From positions 1,054,001 to 1,118,000 of the forward strand of contig NZ_CP096971.1 of assembly GCF_024758705.1 (NCBI RefSeq): a DNA stretch of 64,000 nucleotides, written 5' to 3'. The DNA is from Sphingomonas sp. SUN019 (lineage in GTDB: Bacteria; Pseudomonadota; Alphaproteobacteria; Sphingomonadales; Sphingomonadaceae). Within the stretch, counting starts at the first letter, position 1, and each line of letters starts with the position of its first letter. The notes below the pieces were generated by a model. It was not told the origin of the DNA. It was given only the letters and a program-made list of their open reading frames with translations, and did not search any database. Positions 34,578 through 43,789 of this stretch are shown in pieces. A program made the translations under genes and the position numbers.

Positions 34578-35237
34578 TCAGCCGAAGGCGCGCATAAACC
34601 GATCAACGCAGTCTTCGACATGCGTCCGGATACGCCCATCGTCGGGTTGTCCGGTCCAGCCGGCCAAGGTCGCCAACGCTTCGATGCTGCGGAGCATTCC
34701 TATGAACTGGCAGGCCGCGCGATCCGGTTCGTCGATCCGCGCGACGCCGTGCTGCGAAGCAGATGCCAAACGCTCCGACAGTCGGGCCATGACGGCTTTC
34801 GGGCCGGAATCGACGAACGCCTTGGCCAACCCAGGAAACAGGCGCGCCTGAGTGTCGATCAGTCGGTTGAAGGACCGAGTCTCGGCGTCGGATAGAAAGG
34901 CAAGCAAAGACAAACCGAAAGCGGTGAGATCGGCGGCCATTCGGGTCACGCTATCTGCGTTTTCGTTGACATCGGCCAGAGAGAGATTGGTCAGCGATTG
35001 CGAAAGCAGCGCTGCCTGTCTCTGCACGACGGCCGTGAATAGCGCCTCCTTATCGTTGAAGTGACTGTAGATCGTCATCCGCGCCACGCCGGCTTGTTCG
35101 GCCACGGCTTCCATCGAGACAGCCTCGAACCCCTTGACAAAAAACATGGCTTTGGCGGCGCTCAGGATCGCCATGCGCTTCTTGGCGTCTTTCGGTCGCC
35201 CCCTCGGCGACCGCTCATTCAAGATGGCATCAGGCAT
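34578..35237 (-). CDS. TetR/AcrR-family repressor
   Basis: 219 aa. HTH at residues about 15-62: RMAILSAAKAMFFVKGFEAVSMEAVAEQAGVARMTIYSHFNDKEALFTAVV. The C-terminal ligand domain is of the TetR_C AefR-like type. ATG 35237 is used; a TTG nine bases upstream is possible. An almost perfect 30-bp palindrome lies 18 bases upstream, so it very likely represses itself and the divergent operon starting at 35389. Confidence 0.9.
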   Translation of the reverse strand: MPDAILNERSPRGRPKDAKKRMAILSAAKAMFFVKGFEAVSMEAVAEQAGVARMTIYSHFNDKEALFTAVVQRQAALLSQSLTNLSLADVNENADSVTRMAADLTAFGLSLLAFLSDAETRSFNRLIDTQARLFPGLAKAFVDSGPKAVMARLSERLASASQHGVARIDEPDRAACQFIGMLRSIEALATLAGWTGQPDDGRIRTHVEDCVDRFMRAFG

Positions 35238-35254
35238 TCTTTTCAATGTTCCGT

Positions 35255-35284
35255 CATATACTAGACTTATAAGTCCAGTATATG
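35255..35284. promoter_or_regulatory. 30-bp near-perfect palindrome, TetR operator
   Basis: The left arm, positions 35255-35269 (CATATACTAGACTTA), matches the reverse complement of the right arm at 35270-35284 in 14 of 15 bases. It lies between the divergent TetR gene and the exported-protein operon and overlaps AT-rich promoter-like sequence. The length and symmetry suit two TetR dimers or one extended operator. Confidence 0.8.
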
Positions 35285-35388
35285 ATATCGCAGATTGGCG
35301 TGCTTGGTAATTCGCGTCGATCGAGAGCCAAGGCTGAAGGACGTTTTCGTCGACAATTCACCGTTCGTTCAAATCGGAGAAAGCGGAA

Positions 35389-36675
35389 ATGAACCACGTC
35401 AAGCGCCGCACCGTTCTCGCGGGGGCCATCGGTACGGTTGCATCGTTCGGAGCGATCGCGGCGACTGCGAAATCAAAAAAGGCTGGAATCGTGCAAAAAA
35501 CTGGTTCGATCGGCTCCGTTTCCCGAATAGCCTTTGGTCCGAACAACACGCTCTTTGTTGCCGATTGGGTCAACTCGAAGGTCCACGCGCTTAGCGTAGC
35601 GAGCGCTGCGCCCGCGACGGGCGCTTCGTTCAATATCGACGATCTCGACACACCGCTCCGGAACGCATTCGGCGATGAATCCTTCGTGCTGGAAGATATG
35701 ACCGCTCGCGCGGGCAGCTCCGAAGTGTACGTCGCGCTGTCGCTGGGGCCAAAGAAAATGCCGGGCATCGTTGCCGTCACGGCGGACGGAAAAGTGCGTC
35801 CGCTCGATCTTGCCGCACTCAAATCAACGAGCGCCGCGCTCGATGCGTCGCCTTCCAAAGAATTGACCTTCTGGGGAAAAATTCCGGGTCGGAGCTTCAC
35901 GGTGACCGACATGGTTTGGCGTAACGGCAAGCTGTATCTCGCTGGCCTGTCGAACCAGGATTTTGCTTCGACGCTACGCATTCTTCCATACCCGTTCGAT
36001 GCAAAGGCCGAGATGATCTCGGTAGAGATGTACCACACCGTTCATAATCAAATGGAGACGCGTGCGCCGATCCGCGCGATGACTTTCGCCGACCTCGGCG
36101 GATCGCCTTATCTAGTCGCCGCCTATCTTTGCACGCCGCTCGTCACGATCCCGCTCGAAGCACTCAAAGACGGCGCCCATGTAAAAGGGAAGACGATCGC
36201 CGAGATGGGCTATGCCGGCATTCCGGTGAACCTGATTAATTATAGCGCCTTCAATTTTCAGACGCAGAAGCCGGAAAGCTATCTGATGGTCGCGAATCTC
36301 TTTCGCGAGTCGAGCATCGTACCAATGTCTTCCGTTGGGGAGGCTAATGCCGGACCGGGTCATTCAGCACCAACCCCGTTTGGTGAAATCGCCGGCGTGA
36401 AGCATATCGGTGCCGCGACTGCCGGCGTGATCCGAATCGCTGATCAGGATCAGAAATTCCTTGTGGCTTTGCGACGCGATCTGGCCACCGGTAAAGCCCA
36501 GCTCGTATCGATCAATAAGACTCTGGTTTTTCGCCTCTCCGATTTCGACGTGTCGGAATATCTGTTTCCGGACTACGCCTATTCCGATCCAAACCAAGTT
36601 AAAAACACCTTGCCGATGCAGAACATGCTCAAGGTGGACGAGGGCTATCCTGACCTTATTCGCAAGCCTGGATAA
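35389..36675 (+). CDS. Tat-targeted propeller-like exported protein, unknown function
   Basis: 428 aa. The N-terminus has a twin-arginine signal (NHVKRRTVLAGAIGTVASFGA). The rest alternates short strands and loops in a propeller-like way (VSRIAFGPNNTLFVADWVNSKVHAL; FTVTDMVWRNGKLYLAGLSN; IRAMTFADLGGSPYLVAAYLC). It resembles the partial protein at 2-433 at its C-terminus. The gene is preceded by GGAGAAAGCGGAA and by the TetR operator. The next gene starts three bases after its stop. No enzyme motif was found; Tat export hints at folding or cofactor loading before secretion. Confidence 0.75.
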   Translation: MNHVKRRTVLAGAIGTVASFGAIAATAKSKKAGIVQKTGSIGSVSRIAFGPNNTLFVADWVNSKVHALSVASAAPATGASFNIDDLDTPLRNAFGDESFVLEDMTARAGSSEVYVALSLGPKKMPGIVAVTADGKVRPLDLAALKSTSAALDASPSKELTFWGKIPGRSFTVTDMVWRNGKLYLAGLSNQDFASTLRILPYPFDAKAEMISVEMYHTVHNQMETRAPIRAMTFADLGGSPYLVAAYLCTPLVTIPLEALKDGAHVKGKTIAEMGYAGIPVNLINYSAFNFQTQKPESYLMVANLFRESSIVPMSSVGEANAGPGHSAPTPFGEIAGVKHIGAATAGVIRIADQDQKFLVALRRDLATGKAQLVSINKTLVFRLSDFDVSEYLFPDYAYSDPNQVKNTLPMQNMLKVDEGYPDLIRKPG

Positions 36676-36678
36676 AGA

Positions 36679-37416
36679 ATGAGAACCGGCAGTCAGACGA
36701 TGACCGGCGTGCGTGACCCTGCTGGTCGGATGTCCGTGGTCCGGCCAGCGGCCGTCTATCCCTCCGGGCCAACTCTGCCCGAACGGGTGTTGCGGATTAC
36801 CATTGTCTTCGCGCAGCCGCCGGAAGCGATGACCGTTGCCGACGCACTGCTGTACGACCGGACGGGAACGCCGATTGCAGGAGCCTTCCTGCAACAGGAT
36901 TTGTGGTCACCCGATGGCCAGGTGCTGACCTTGCTCCTTGATCCCGCGCGCGTAAAATCCGGTCTGATCGCGAACCGCGATCAAGGTTTTGCCCTGATCC
37001 CGGGAGAGCGGGTCGATCTTGCGTTCGGCGGCGAAACGCTCAAATCATGGACGGTTGTCGTTGGAGGATGCCAAGCGCCCGAGCCTGCTCGCTGGCGAAT
37101 AATGGCCCTGCGATCGGCGACGCGCGACCCGCTGCGGGTTGCGCTCGACACGAGAATGGATTTTCACGCCCGCAATTTGATCGCGGTAGTTGACGCATGG
37201 GGCTTGCGGGTTCCAGGCACCGCCGAACTTACGATCGAGGAGACTGAATGGAGGTTCACGCCGGACAGGCTGTGGCGCCGTGGACGATATCATCTACGTG
37301 TTCACCCAAACGCCGAGACTCCCTGCGGCGACACCATCGCGGGTGGTTTTGAACAAACACCGGACGACGAGGTAGCACCGGCTTCTCAGGTCGATCCCAG
37401 CTTTACAATCCGCTAG
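36679..37416 (+). CDS. Ig-like repeat protein, second copy of the 430-1191 family
   Basis: 245 aa, starting three bases after the previous stop. It aligns with 430-1191 through the QDLWSPDGQVLTLL, RVKSGLIANRDQGFALIPGE, WRIMALRSATRDPL and EWRFTPDRLW segments. Unlike that copy, no clear signal peptide is visible at this start; an alternative is that translation begins upstream inside the preceding gene or that the N-terminus is lost. The pair of genes occurs twice in this window. Confidence 0.7.
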   Translation: MRTGSQTMTGVRDPAGRMSVVRPAAVYPSGPTLPERVLRITIVFAQPPEAMTVADALLYDRTGTPIAGAFLQQDLWSPDGQVLTLLLDPARVKSGLIANRDQGFALIPGERVDLAFGGETLKSWTVVVGGCQAPEPARWRIMALRSATRDPLRVALDTRMDFHARNLIAVVDAWGLRVPGTAELTIEETEWRFTPDRLWRRGRYHLRVHPNAETPCGDTIAGGFEQTPDDEVAPASQVDPSFTIR

Positions 37417-37747
37417 ACTTCTTCTTTCTTCATCGCCGGATAACCCCTGATGGTTATTGGGTATTCTCTATTTTGATCGAGCATCGCACCGCCTCGCGGG
37501 CTTTTATCGCCGCCTTGCTGCACCCCTTGATCGCCTCGCAGTTCGCCGCCACAATCTCGTCGCCGGCGATGATCGCCCGCCAGCTCTGCAAGGCGACAAT
37601 GGTCTCCGCGCGTTGTTGAAATGAGCAAAGGCGAAATCGAGATGCGAACCTCGTCGATCAAGCCGGTATCGGGGGACGGCGCTCCTCACGCGAAATTCTA
37701 ACCTGGGCCGCTCTCGGGACGGTGTTAACAAATAGTGCGAGGAAAAC
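37417..37747. other. Gap between exported-protein operon and lipoprotein gene
   Basis: No complete gene is seen. On the minus strand, a start-less frame ending with TAA at 37454 reads ETIVALQSWRAIIAGDEIVA and then CEAIKGCSKAAIKAREAV; its composition is protein-like, so it may be the tail of a decayed gene. The last 60 bp contain the region upstream of the 37748 lipoprotein. Confidence 0.35.
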
Positions 37748-38692
37748 ATGATGACGGAACGCTGTCGGCCATCAGTCGCCTTAATATTGGTCTTTGCTCT
37801 CGCGGGATGCGGTTCGTCTTCGAACGACGTCAGCGCTGATGCCGCTTCGCCGGAGCGCGGCAATCAGGCGGCGTCGCCCTCGCCATCCGGTGCCGGTGCG
37901 GCCGGGCCGGACGCCAGCTCGAACGCGACTGCCGGCACCAATGCCGCTGGCGTTTCGCTGCCCCGCGCGAAGCCCGCGCCAAGCGCGCTGTTTAACGCGG
38001 CCTACCAGCGCGTCGAGGACCAATGGGAACCGGTCCTCTTCCTCTGCGATGGCGTGGGCGGTGATCGGATCAAGATGGTGACGACACCGAACGCCAAGGG
38101 CCTGTCGACGCTGTGGACCTATCGCAAGCCAGATTTCCGCACGACACGCGAGACGGTGCGACTCGGCGACGACGATCCGGGCGCGGGGCAGATCATGCGC
38201 GCAATCGAGCGACCGGACGGAAGCGCGTTCGGATCCGTCCACTCGATCAATCCTGGTATGCTGGGCGATGCGGACACGACCACCTTGCCGACGCTCAGCG
38301 GCATCACCGACAAGGCGGAGTCCACCCAATGTCGCTGGGAGCCGCGGGGGCGTGTTCTGCTGGTCGACGGCAAGCGATCGGTGCTGGTGATCGCGGACGA
38401 AGGTGGCAGCTACACCTATCGCAGTTTCGATTATGCCAAGCCGGGCAAGATAGTCGATGTGGGCGGGGGCGCAACGAGCGCCCCGTCGACAGTGGTTCAT
38501 GGTGGCCGGCTCGTCCCCGCCGACCCTGGCCATGAGGTCTATGAGTTTCGGAAAGCCCCTTGGACCTACCGGGTCAGCGCCTCGGCCGATAACACCGCGC
38601 CGGGTGCCCGTCTGACGGTGCTGCGCGACGGAAAACCCGTGCAGACGAGTGTTGCCGCCGCCTATCAGATGGCCGCCAAGCGGATCGAATAG
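37748..38692 (+). CDS. Lipoprotein of unknown function
   Basis: 314 aa, lipobox FALAGCG at about residues 17-22, then an Ala/Ser/Pro-rich linker to residue 75. The folded part has FNAAYQRVEDQWEPVLFLCDGVGGDRIKMV and later ESTQCRWEPRGRVLLVDGKRSVLVIADEGGSYTYRSFDY, giving a cysteine pair and strands. The pattern resembles uncharacterised sphingomonad envelope lipoproteins. Start 37748 or the adjacent ATG 37751. Confidence 0.75.
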   Translation: MMTERCRPSVALILVFALAGCGSSSNDVSADAASPERGNQAASPSPSGAGAAGPDASSNATAGTNAAGVSLPRAKPAPSALFNAAYQRVEDQWEPVLFLCDGVGGDRIKMVTTPNAKGLSTLWTYRKPDFRTTRETVRLGDDDPGAGQIMRAIERPDGSAFGSVHSINPGMLGDADTTTLPTLSGITDKAESTQCRWEPRGRVLLVDGKRSVLVIADEGGSYTYRSFDYAKPGKIVDVGGGATSAPSTVVHGGRLVPADPGHEVYEFRKAPWTYRVSASADNTAPGARLTVLRDGKPVQTSVAAAYQMAAKRIE

Positions 38693-38698
38693 GCCGAA

Positions 38699-38779
38699 AT
38701 GCGCTTGGTCCGACTTGCGCTTGCCTGTCTGCTTGTCGGCGGGTGCTCACCCGAACCGACCGATTCCGAAAAAACTTGA
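38699..38779 (+). pseudogene. 26-codon lipoprotein fragment
   Basis: ATG seven bases after the preceding stop, reading MRLVRLALACLLVGGCSPEP and a short acidic tail before TGA. The lipobox LVGGC is complete but no mature domain follows, so it is probably the start of a truncated lipoprotein gene; an entericidin-like mini-lipoprotein is the alternative. Confidence 0.4.
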
Positions 38780-38973
38780 CCGTCCGTGCCGCTGCGATCT
38801 CGGGTCTGTTCCAATACAACGAGCTGGTCGTTTCAAGGTCCAAAACTGCTGCACCTTTAAGCTCGGCGCGGTAGTCGCTCCGAACAAATAAGGCACCGAC
38901 TCCATCGGGCATGATGTGTCTGGGCCTGCTGCGCGCAACGATCGCGCACCCGCTCGCTGGTAAGGACGTGAAC

Positions 38974-39576
38974 ATGGACCAAGATGCTGCAATCTTTACA
39001 TCCGGCTTACGCCCGGTGGTTCGTCTCGTCGCACTCCTGAACCTCGCCTATTTCGGTATCGAGTTCGCGGTCGCTACTGCGATCGGATCGGTGTCGCTGT
39101 TCGCTGACTCGGTCGATTTCCTAGAGGATGCCTCTGTCAATCTCCTGATCCTCGCCGCCCTCGGGTGGTCGGCCCGGAATCGCGCCCGCGTCGGCATGGG
39201 GCTGGCGCTGATCCTGCTCGTGCCGGGCCTTGCGACGATCTGGACCGCATGGGCGAAGTTCAATGTGCCCATTGCTCCCGATCCTTTGCCCCTCTCCCTC
39301 GCCGGGCTAGGCGCGCTCGCCGTCAACCTGACGTGTGCCTTCATGCTCGCTCGCTTCCGTCATCATAGCGGAAGCCTGACGCGGGCGGCGTTCCTATCGG
39401 CGCGCAACGACGCACTCGCCAACGTGGGGATTATCGCGGCCGGCATCGTCACCGCGACGCTATGGCGCTCGGCTTGGCCCGATCTGATCGTCGGGCTTGC
39501 CATTGCGCTGATGAACGCAGACGCGGCACGGGAAGTATGGGAAGCCGCGCGCAAGGAACACCGCGCCTCAACATAA
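38974..39576 (+). CDS. CDF-like cation transporter without C-terminal domain
   Basis: 200 aa from ATG 38974 (AAGGA nine bases upstream). Six hydrophobic helices are visible. Helix 2 carries SLFADSVDFLEDASVN and helix 5 carries LSARNDALANVG, the two cation-site motifs of the CDF family, though the usual histidines are replaced by Asp/Asn, which may alter metal preference. The protein lacks the cytoplasmic metal-sensing domain of classic CDFs. It sits near a MerR gene at 39909, a common regulator pairing. Confidence 0.85.
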   Translation: MDQDAAIFTSGLRPVVRLVALLNLAYFGIEFAVATAIGSVSLFADSVDFLEDASVNLLILAALGWSARNRARVGMGLALILLVPGLATIWTAWAKFNVPIAPDPLPLSLAGLGALAVNLTCAFMLARFRHHSGSLTRAAFLSARNDALANVGIIAAGIVTATLWRSAWPDLIVGLAIALMNADAAREVWEAARKEHRAST

Positions 39577-39615
39577 TCGCCAACGATAAGCTAATGGGCG
39601 GGTAATCACTGCCTT

Positions 39616-39891
<276 letters not shown>

Positions 39892-39908
39892 CTAGAGGGT
39901 CAAGCGCC

Positions 39909-40343
39909 GTGGTTGAGAAACTGACGATCGGGAAACTGGCGAGTGCGACCGGCACCAAGGTCGAAACGATCCGCTATTACGAACAAATTGGGCTGCTACC
40001 CGCACCGACGCGCTCGGCCGCCAATTACCGGACCTATGAACAAGAACATCTGCGGTGCTTGTCCTTCATCCGTCGTGCCCGCGATCTTGGCTTCTCGATC
40101 GACCAGGTGCGCGAGCTGATGGGACTGGCCGATCGGCGCGATCAATCCCGCATGGCCGTGGACGTGATTGCGAACCAGCAACGCGACGCCATTGCGCGCA
40201 AGATCGCGAATCTGACAGCACTCGCGAGCGAGCTGGATGCCATAATCGACTCCTGCTCGCGGAATACCGTGGCTGATTGCCGCATTATCAAGGCGCTCGC
40301 ACCATCTCTTGAAACCCCTTCTGCGTCCAAGCCGAACAGCTAG
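39909..40343 (+). CDS. MerR-family regulator
   Basis: 144 aa from a GTG giving VEKLTIGKLASATGTKVETIRYYEQIGLL; the frame also opens at 39876 but with unlikely sequence. The HTH and dimer helix (FIRRARDLGFSIDQVRELMGLAD) are standard, and C-terminal cysteines (SCSRNTVADCRII) resemble metal-responsive members. It probably controlled the lost efflux operon and may control the CDF gene. An intact czcA is no longer there to be regulated. Confidence 0.88.
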   Translation: MVEKLTIGKLASATGTKVETIRYYEQIGLLPAPTRSAANYRTYEQEHLRCLSFIRRARDLGFSIDQVRELMGLADRRDQSRMAVDVIANQQRDAIARKIANLTALASELDAIIDSCSRNTVADCRIIKALAPSLETPSASKPNS

Positions 40344-40467
40344 AAGCCGCCATCTACATTGCAGTCTGCCAGCGCGACGCCGAGCCATTGCCGATGCTCG
40401 ATCAGCTAATCGGCGCTGCGCAGCAGAACGAACGCCCCGCCGGTGAAGGCGGGGCGTCGCGATCCGG

Positions 40468-40788
40468 TCAGCGCTTCTTGGCCGGGGCGGGCCGCGACCA
40501 GATCAGCGCGTATTCGCCGACTGTCTCGGTCTCGACCAGCATCGCGTAGACCGGAGATGAGAAGCTCGGATCGTCCAGCTTGACCGACACATAGTCGCGC
40601 TGTTCGCGGCTCGTCTTCTTCCAGCCCGCGCCGAACTCGAAGGTGCCGACGGTGACGCGATAGTCGGGCGCCTTGTCGCTGTCCTTGTCGATCGGGCGGA
40701 TGGTCGTCTTGAGGTTGAGGAAGGCAGTCTTGATGGTGCCGGTGAAGTTGCCGTTGGCGGCGAGGGTGAAGGTGCCGATGATCGCCAT
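40468..40788 (-). CDS. DUF736 protein, copy 2
   Basis: 106 aa: MAIIGTFTLAANGNFTGTIKT, DSDKAPDYRVTVGTFEFGAGWKKTS, REQRDYVSVKLDDPSFSSPVYAML. Same family as 28660-28992 and close in size. ATG 40788 is used, the frame extends without support upstream. A shared leader motif lies 90-111 bp upstream. The gene is in the predicted leading region on the template-compatible strand. Confidence 0.9.
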   Translation of the reverse strand: MAIIGTFTLAANGNFTGTIKTAFLNLKTTIRPIDKDSDKAPDYRVTVGTFEFGAGWKKTSREQRDYVSVKLDDPSFSSPVYAMLVETETVGEYALIWSRPAPAKKR

Positions 40789-41256
40789 GTCGAAGTTCCT
40801 TTCGTTCTCGGGCCACGACCACCGCGGCCTCGATGGCGATCGGTGAAGCGGGGACGATCGGACGCGCACCGCTCGCGGCCGGAACGCAGTGGAGGACGGC
40901 GGCGCGCGGCTTTTTTGCTTCGCGATGCAAAGCCGAAGGCGGCGGAAAAAAGCCGCGCGCTGCCGTTGCGCCAGGCCGGTTTGAGGCGAAGCTGGCCCCG
41001 GTTAGACCAAGCCAATCGAGAGGCCGCGTGGTGGCGCGCGAGGAAGGACAGCGACATAGATGCAGCATCGACGCCACGGCCGGCAACGGCAGGTTCTTCC
41101 ATCGGCGCATCCTGCCGGGCGCAACGGCGAGCTAACGCCAGAGATTGACGGACAGCGCCAAGGCGATGACGCGGAGCATAGTTGGCCTGACGGTGTCGGT
41201 GCGACGGGAAGTGTCGATGCCTGCGGGGCTGGCCGACACAGAGGAGGTCTAGCTGG
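40789..41256. other. Gap between DUF736 copy 2 and YnfA
   Basis: Apart from the leader annotated at 40878-40960 the rest of this 468-bp interval shows no convincing gene. The last 15 bases hold the AGGAGG ribosome site of YnfA. Minus-strand frames here have no ribosome site and lack family features. Confidence 0.45.
40878..40960. promoter_or_regulatory. Structured leader of DUF736 copy 2 with shared 22-bp motif
   Basis: The 22-bp motif at 40878-40899 matches 43888-43909 (ParB leader) in 21 of 22 bases. Next to it are perfect 15-bp inverted repeats, GCGCGCGGCTTTTTT at 40902-40916 and its complement at 40946-40960, with a 29-nt loop. Both motifs lie about 90-170 bp upstream of the start codon. 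A single-strand promoter of the Frpo type, or an RNA leader, would fit; this is inference. Confidence 0.55.
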
Positions 41257-41580
41257 ATGACGACGCCGTTCGGCTATGTCGCCGCTGCGGTCGCGGAGAT
41301 CACCGGGTGTTTCGCGTTCTGGGCGTGGCTCCGGTCCGGCAAGTCGATGATCTGGATCGTGCCGGGCCTCACCTCGCTGGCGGCGTTCGCGTGTCTGCTG
41401 ACGCTGGTGGACAGCGCAGCGGCGGGCCGTGCCTACGCCGCCTATGGCGGCGTATATGTCGCGCCGCTGATCGGGCTGTGGTCGGTCGAGAGGCCGCGCG
41501 CCGATCGCTGGGATGCAATTGGCGCCGCGGTCTGCCTGCTCGGCGCGAACGTGATCCTGATCGGGCTGCGCCCCGCCTGA
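41257..41580 (+). CDS. YnfA/UPF0060 membrane protein
   Basis: 107 aa with four short helices, including [38 protein letters not shown] and [20 protein letters not shown], which match the UPF0060 (YnfA) family of small multidrug-resistance-like inner-membrane proteins. AGGAGG precedes the ATG. Why it sits in the leading region is unclear. Substrate unknown. Confidence 0.92.
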   Translation: MTTPFGYVAAAVAEITGCFAFWAWLRSGKSMIWIVPGLTSLAAFACLLTLVDSAAAGRAYAAYGGVYVAPLIGLWSVERPRADRWDAIGAAVCLLGANVILIGLRPA

Positions 41581-41589
41581 CCCTTTCGC

Positions 41590-41669
41590 GCGAGCCGGGC
41601 CGTGGCCCGGCGAGCGCGCCGTTTCGCTCCATGACGATCGGCCGCGCGCCGTCCGGGCGCGCGGCCGAT
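41590..41669. repeat. Double hairpin, copy 2, downstream of the ParB gene
   Basis: Hairpin 1: GCCGGGCC (41594-41601) with GGCCCGGC (41604-41611), again flanked by GCGCGA and GAGCGC; hairpin 2: a 14-bp perfect stem at 41637-41650 and 41656-41669. Layout equals copy 1 at 32084-32158, and it too begins 50-130 bp beyond the stop of a minus-strand gene. Confidence 0.75.
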
Positions 41670-41722
41670 TTATGTCGGGGTGAAGGAACCGGGGCCGCTC
41701 GCGCGACCCCGGCCCGATGCCG

Positions 41723-43789
41723 TTACTCGGCGGCAACCGCGTAAGACACCTCGCCGTCTTCCGCTTTGGAAGGGGGTGCCTCCGCGTCGGACGGCTGCAC
41801 CTCGGCTCCCGTGCCCTCGGTTTCCACCACCTCGGCCTGCTCCGGCCCCGGCGTCCGCAGCGCGGCGGGAAGCCAGCCGGTTCCGGCCAGAAGCTGCTCG
41901 GCAGCCTCCGCCATATCCGGCTTCTTCATATCCGCGATGCGGCGGGCGGCATCCTCGGACACGCCTTCGGTCACAGCCTCTACGATATGCGCCTTGGTGA
42001 CGCGGCCAAGGTAGCTGTCCACCGTCGGCGTCCAGTCCTTCGCCACGTCCAGCGCCAACGCGGTCGCCAGCCGGTCGGCGGTCTGCAACGCCCTTGCCTT
42101 GCGGTCCCACGGCAGCCGCAGCGCATTGACGGTGCGGGAAGCGCAATGCGCGAGCAACGCCGTCCGCCGCTCTTCGTCCAGCCCGACGACGAAGCCCCAC
42201 AGGTCCGCCACGTCACGCGGCATCCGCTCGGCCCACGCCTCATGCGCCTCGCTCGCCCGCGCCGCCAGCGCCGTGTCGTCGATCCCGTCCGCATGACTCC
42301 CCAAGGGGGTCACGGTCGGGCGAACCTCAAGGCAACCGGCTTCCGCGTAGCTGTAGAACAGTTGCGCCGTCAGCGTGTGGGTCAGGGCAATCATAGCCAG
42401 GTCGGGCCGCTCGCCAAGCGCCACACGCAAGGCCAGCGTTCGGTAGGCGGACAGGTCGCGGGTGAGGCTGTCGGAAATAGGCTTGCCCGGTTCCTCGTCC
42501 TCCTCCCCGATCTCCTGCACGTCCTCGTCGCCCTCCTCGGGCTGCTCGTCCTCGCCGGTCATTACATCGCCCTCGGCTCCCGGCTCGGGCTGCGGGTCCG
42601 CCAGCGCCTCGTCCCCGGGCCGAACGAACCCACGCTCGATCCGCGCCGCACCGTCGTGATTGAGGATGACGAACACGCCGCCGTTGGCGATCACCAACGG
42701 GTCGTAGGCGGAACGCTTGGCGCTGATGGCATCAATCTCGGCGTCCAGCGCCGCGACCTTAGCCGCCACGTCCTCGGGCATTTCGTCCAGCGAGTCGTAG
42801 CCCTCGACAAGCTGGTCATACTCGACCGACGCCGCCTCAAACCGCGCCTCGTCTTCATCGGACAGCGCGACCGGCTGCGGGTAGAAGCGCCGGAAGCCGT
42901 AGGCGTGGGGATAGTCGATATGCGCCTCGGCCCATTTCCAGCCCTCGCCCTTCACCTCGCCCGCGATCTCGCGCAACTTCTCCACGGCGAGCATATCGAG
43001 CAAGCCCGCATCCTCGAAGAACCCGCCGCTATCGTCGCTGAACAGGTCGCGGATGATGGTGCCGCCCGCCTCGACATACGCGTCGATGCCGACAAACGCC
43101 GCGCGGCGATCACTGGCGGGGACGTTGCCCGCCGTCATGTCCCGGCGGATGATCCACGGTTCGCGGTTGTAATGCAGGTTCTCGAACACCTGCTCCTGCC
43201 GGGCGTGGTCCTCGGCGATGGCGAACGCCATAAGCTGATCGAGCGTCAGGCCGTTCTCACGATAGACCTGCAACAGCTTGGGCGAAACCGCGCCAAGGCG
43301 AAGCCGCTGCTTCACCACATTGACCGACACGCCGAACCGCGCGCCGATCTCCTCCGCGCCCCAACCCTTGTTCTCGGACAACTCGCGGAACCGCTCGAAC
43401 TGGTCTGCCGGGTGCATCGCCTCGCGGGTGACGTTCTCGTCCAGGCTGATCTCCGCCGGGTCGTTCTCGGTGTCGAGATAGCAGCGGACCGGCTGCGTTT
43501 TCTTGATCTGCTTGCGCTTGGCGCGAAGCAACTGCGCCAGCCTGCGGCCCTCGCCAGCGGTAACGAGATAGCAGCCGGTCGGGCTGCCGTCCTCGCGGAC
43601 CTCCGGCTCGATCACAAGGTTCTGGATCATGCCCTTGTGCTGGATGCTCCCCGCCAGCGCCTCGATGGTCGCCTCGCTGTGCGGCACCTTGCGCGCGTTC
43701 TTGGGGGACTTTTTAAGCTTGTTCAGCGGCACGAAGATTTCGACGCCCGACACAGGCTCAACGGCTGCGGTTTGAATGGCAGCGTTCAT
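41723..43789 (-). CDS. Large ParB/RepB/Spo0J-family protein
   Basis: 688 aa from ATG 43789 (GGAGAAG upstream). The N-terminal ParB part is complete: VPLNKLKKSPKNARKV, LVTAGEGRRLAQLLRAKRK, ENVTREAMHPADQFERFREL and the HTH (GAEEIGARFGVSVNVVKQRLRLG). The remaining ~450 residues are a long helical and acidic region. No parA is in the window, so classical partition is doubtful; long ParB-like proteins of this type occur in leading regions of conjugative elements as maintenance or anti-defence factors. Confidence 0.88.
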   Translation of the reverse strand: MNAAIQTAAVEPVSGVEIFVPLNKLKKSPKNARKVPHSEATIEALAGSIQHKGMIQNLVIEPEVREDGSPTGCYLVTAGEGRRLAQLLRAKRKQIKKTQPVRCYLDTENDPAEISLDENVTREAMHPADQFERFRELSENKGWGAEEIGARFGVSVNVVKQRLRLGAVSPKLLQVYRENGLTLDQLMAFAIAEDHARQEQVFENLHYNREPWIIRRDMTAGNVPASDRRAAFVGIDAYVEAGGTIIRDLFSDDSGGFFEDAGLLDMLAVEKLREIAGEVKGEGWKWAEAHIDYPHAYGFRRFYPQPVALSDEDEARFEAASVEYDQLVEGYDSLDEMPEDVAAKVAALDAEIDAISAKRSAYDPLVIANGGVFVILNHDGAARIERGFVRPGDEALADPQPEPGAEGDVMTGEDEQPEEGDEDVQEIGEEDEEPGKPISDSLTRDLSAYRTLALRVALGERPDLAMIALTHTLTAQLFYSYAEAGCLEVRPTVTPLGSHADGIDDTALAARASEAHEAWAERMPRDVADLWGFVVGLDEERRTALLAHCASRTVNALRLPWDRKARALQTADRLATALALDVAKDWTPTVDSYLGRVTKAHIVEAVTEGVSEDAARRIADMKKPDMAEAAEQLLAGTGWLPAALRTPGPEQAEVVETEGTGAEVQPSDAEAPPSKAEDGEVSYAVAAE

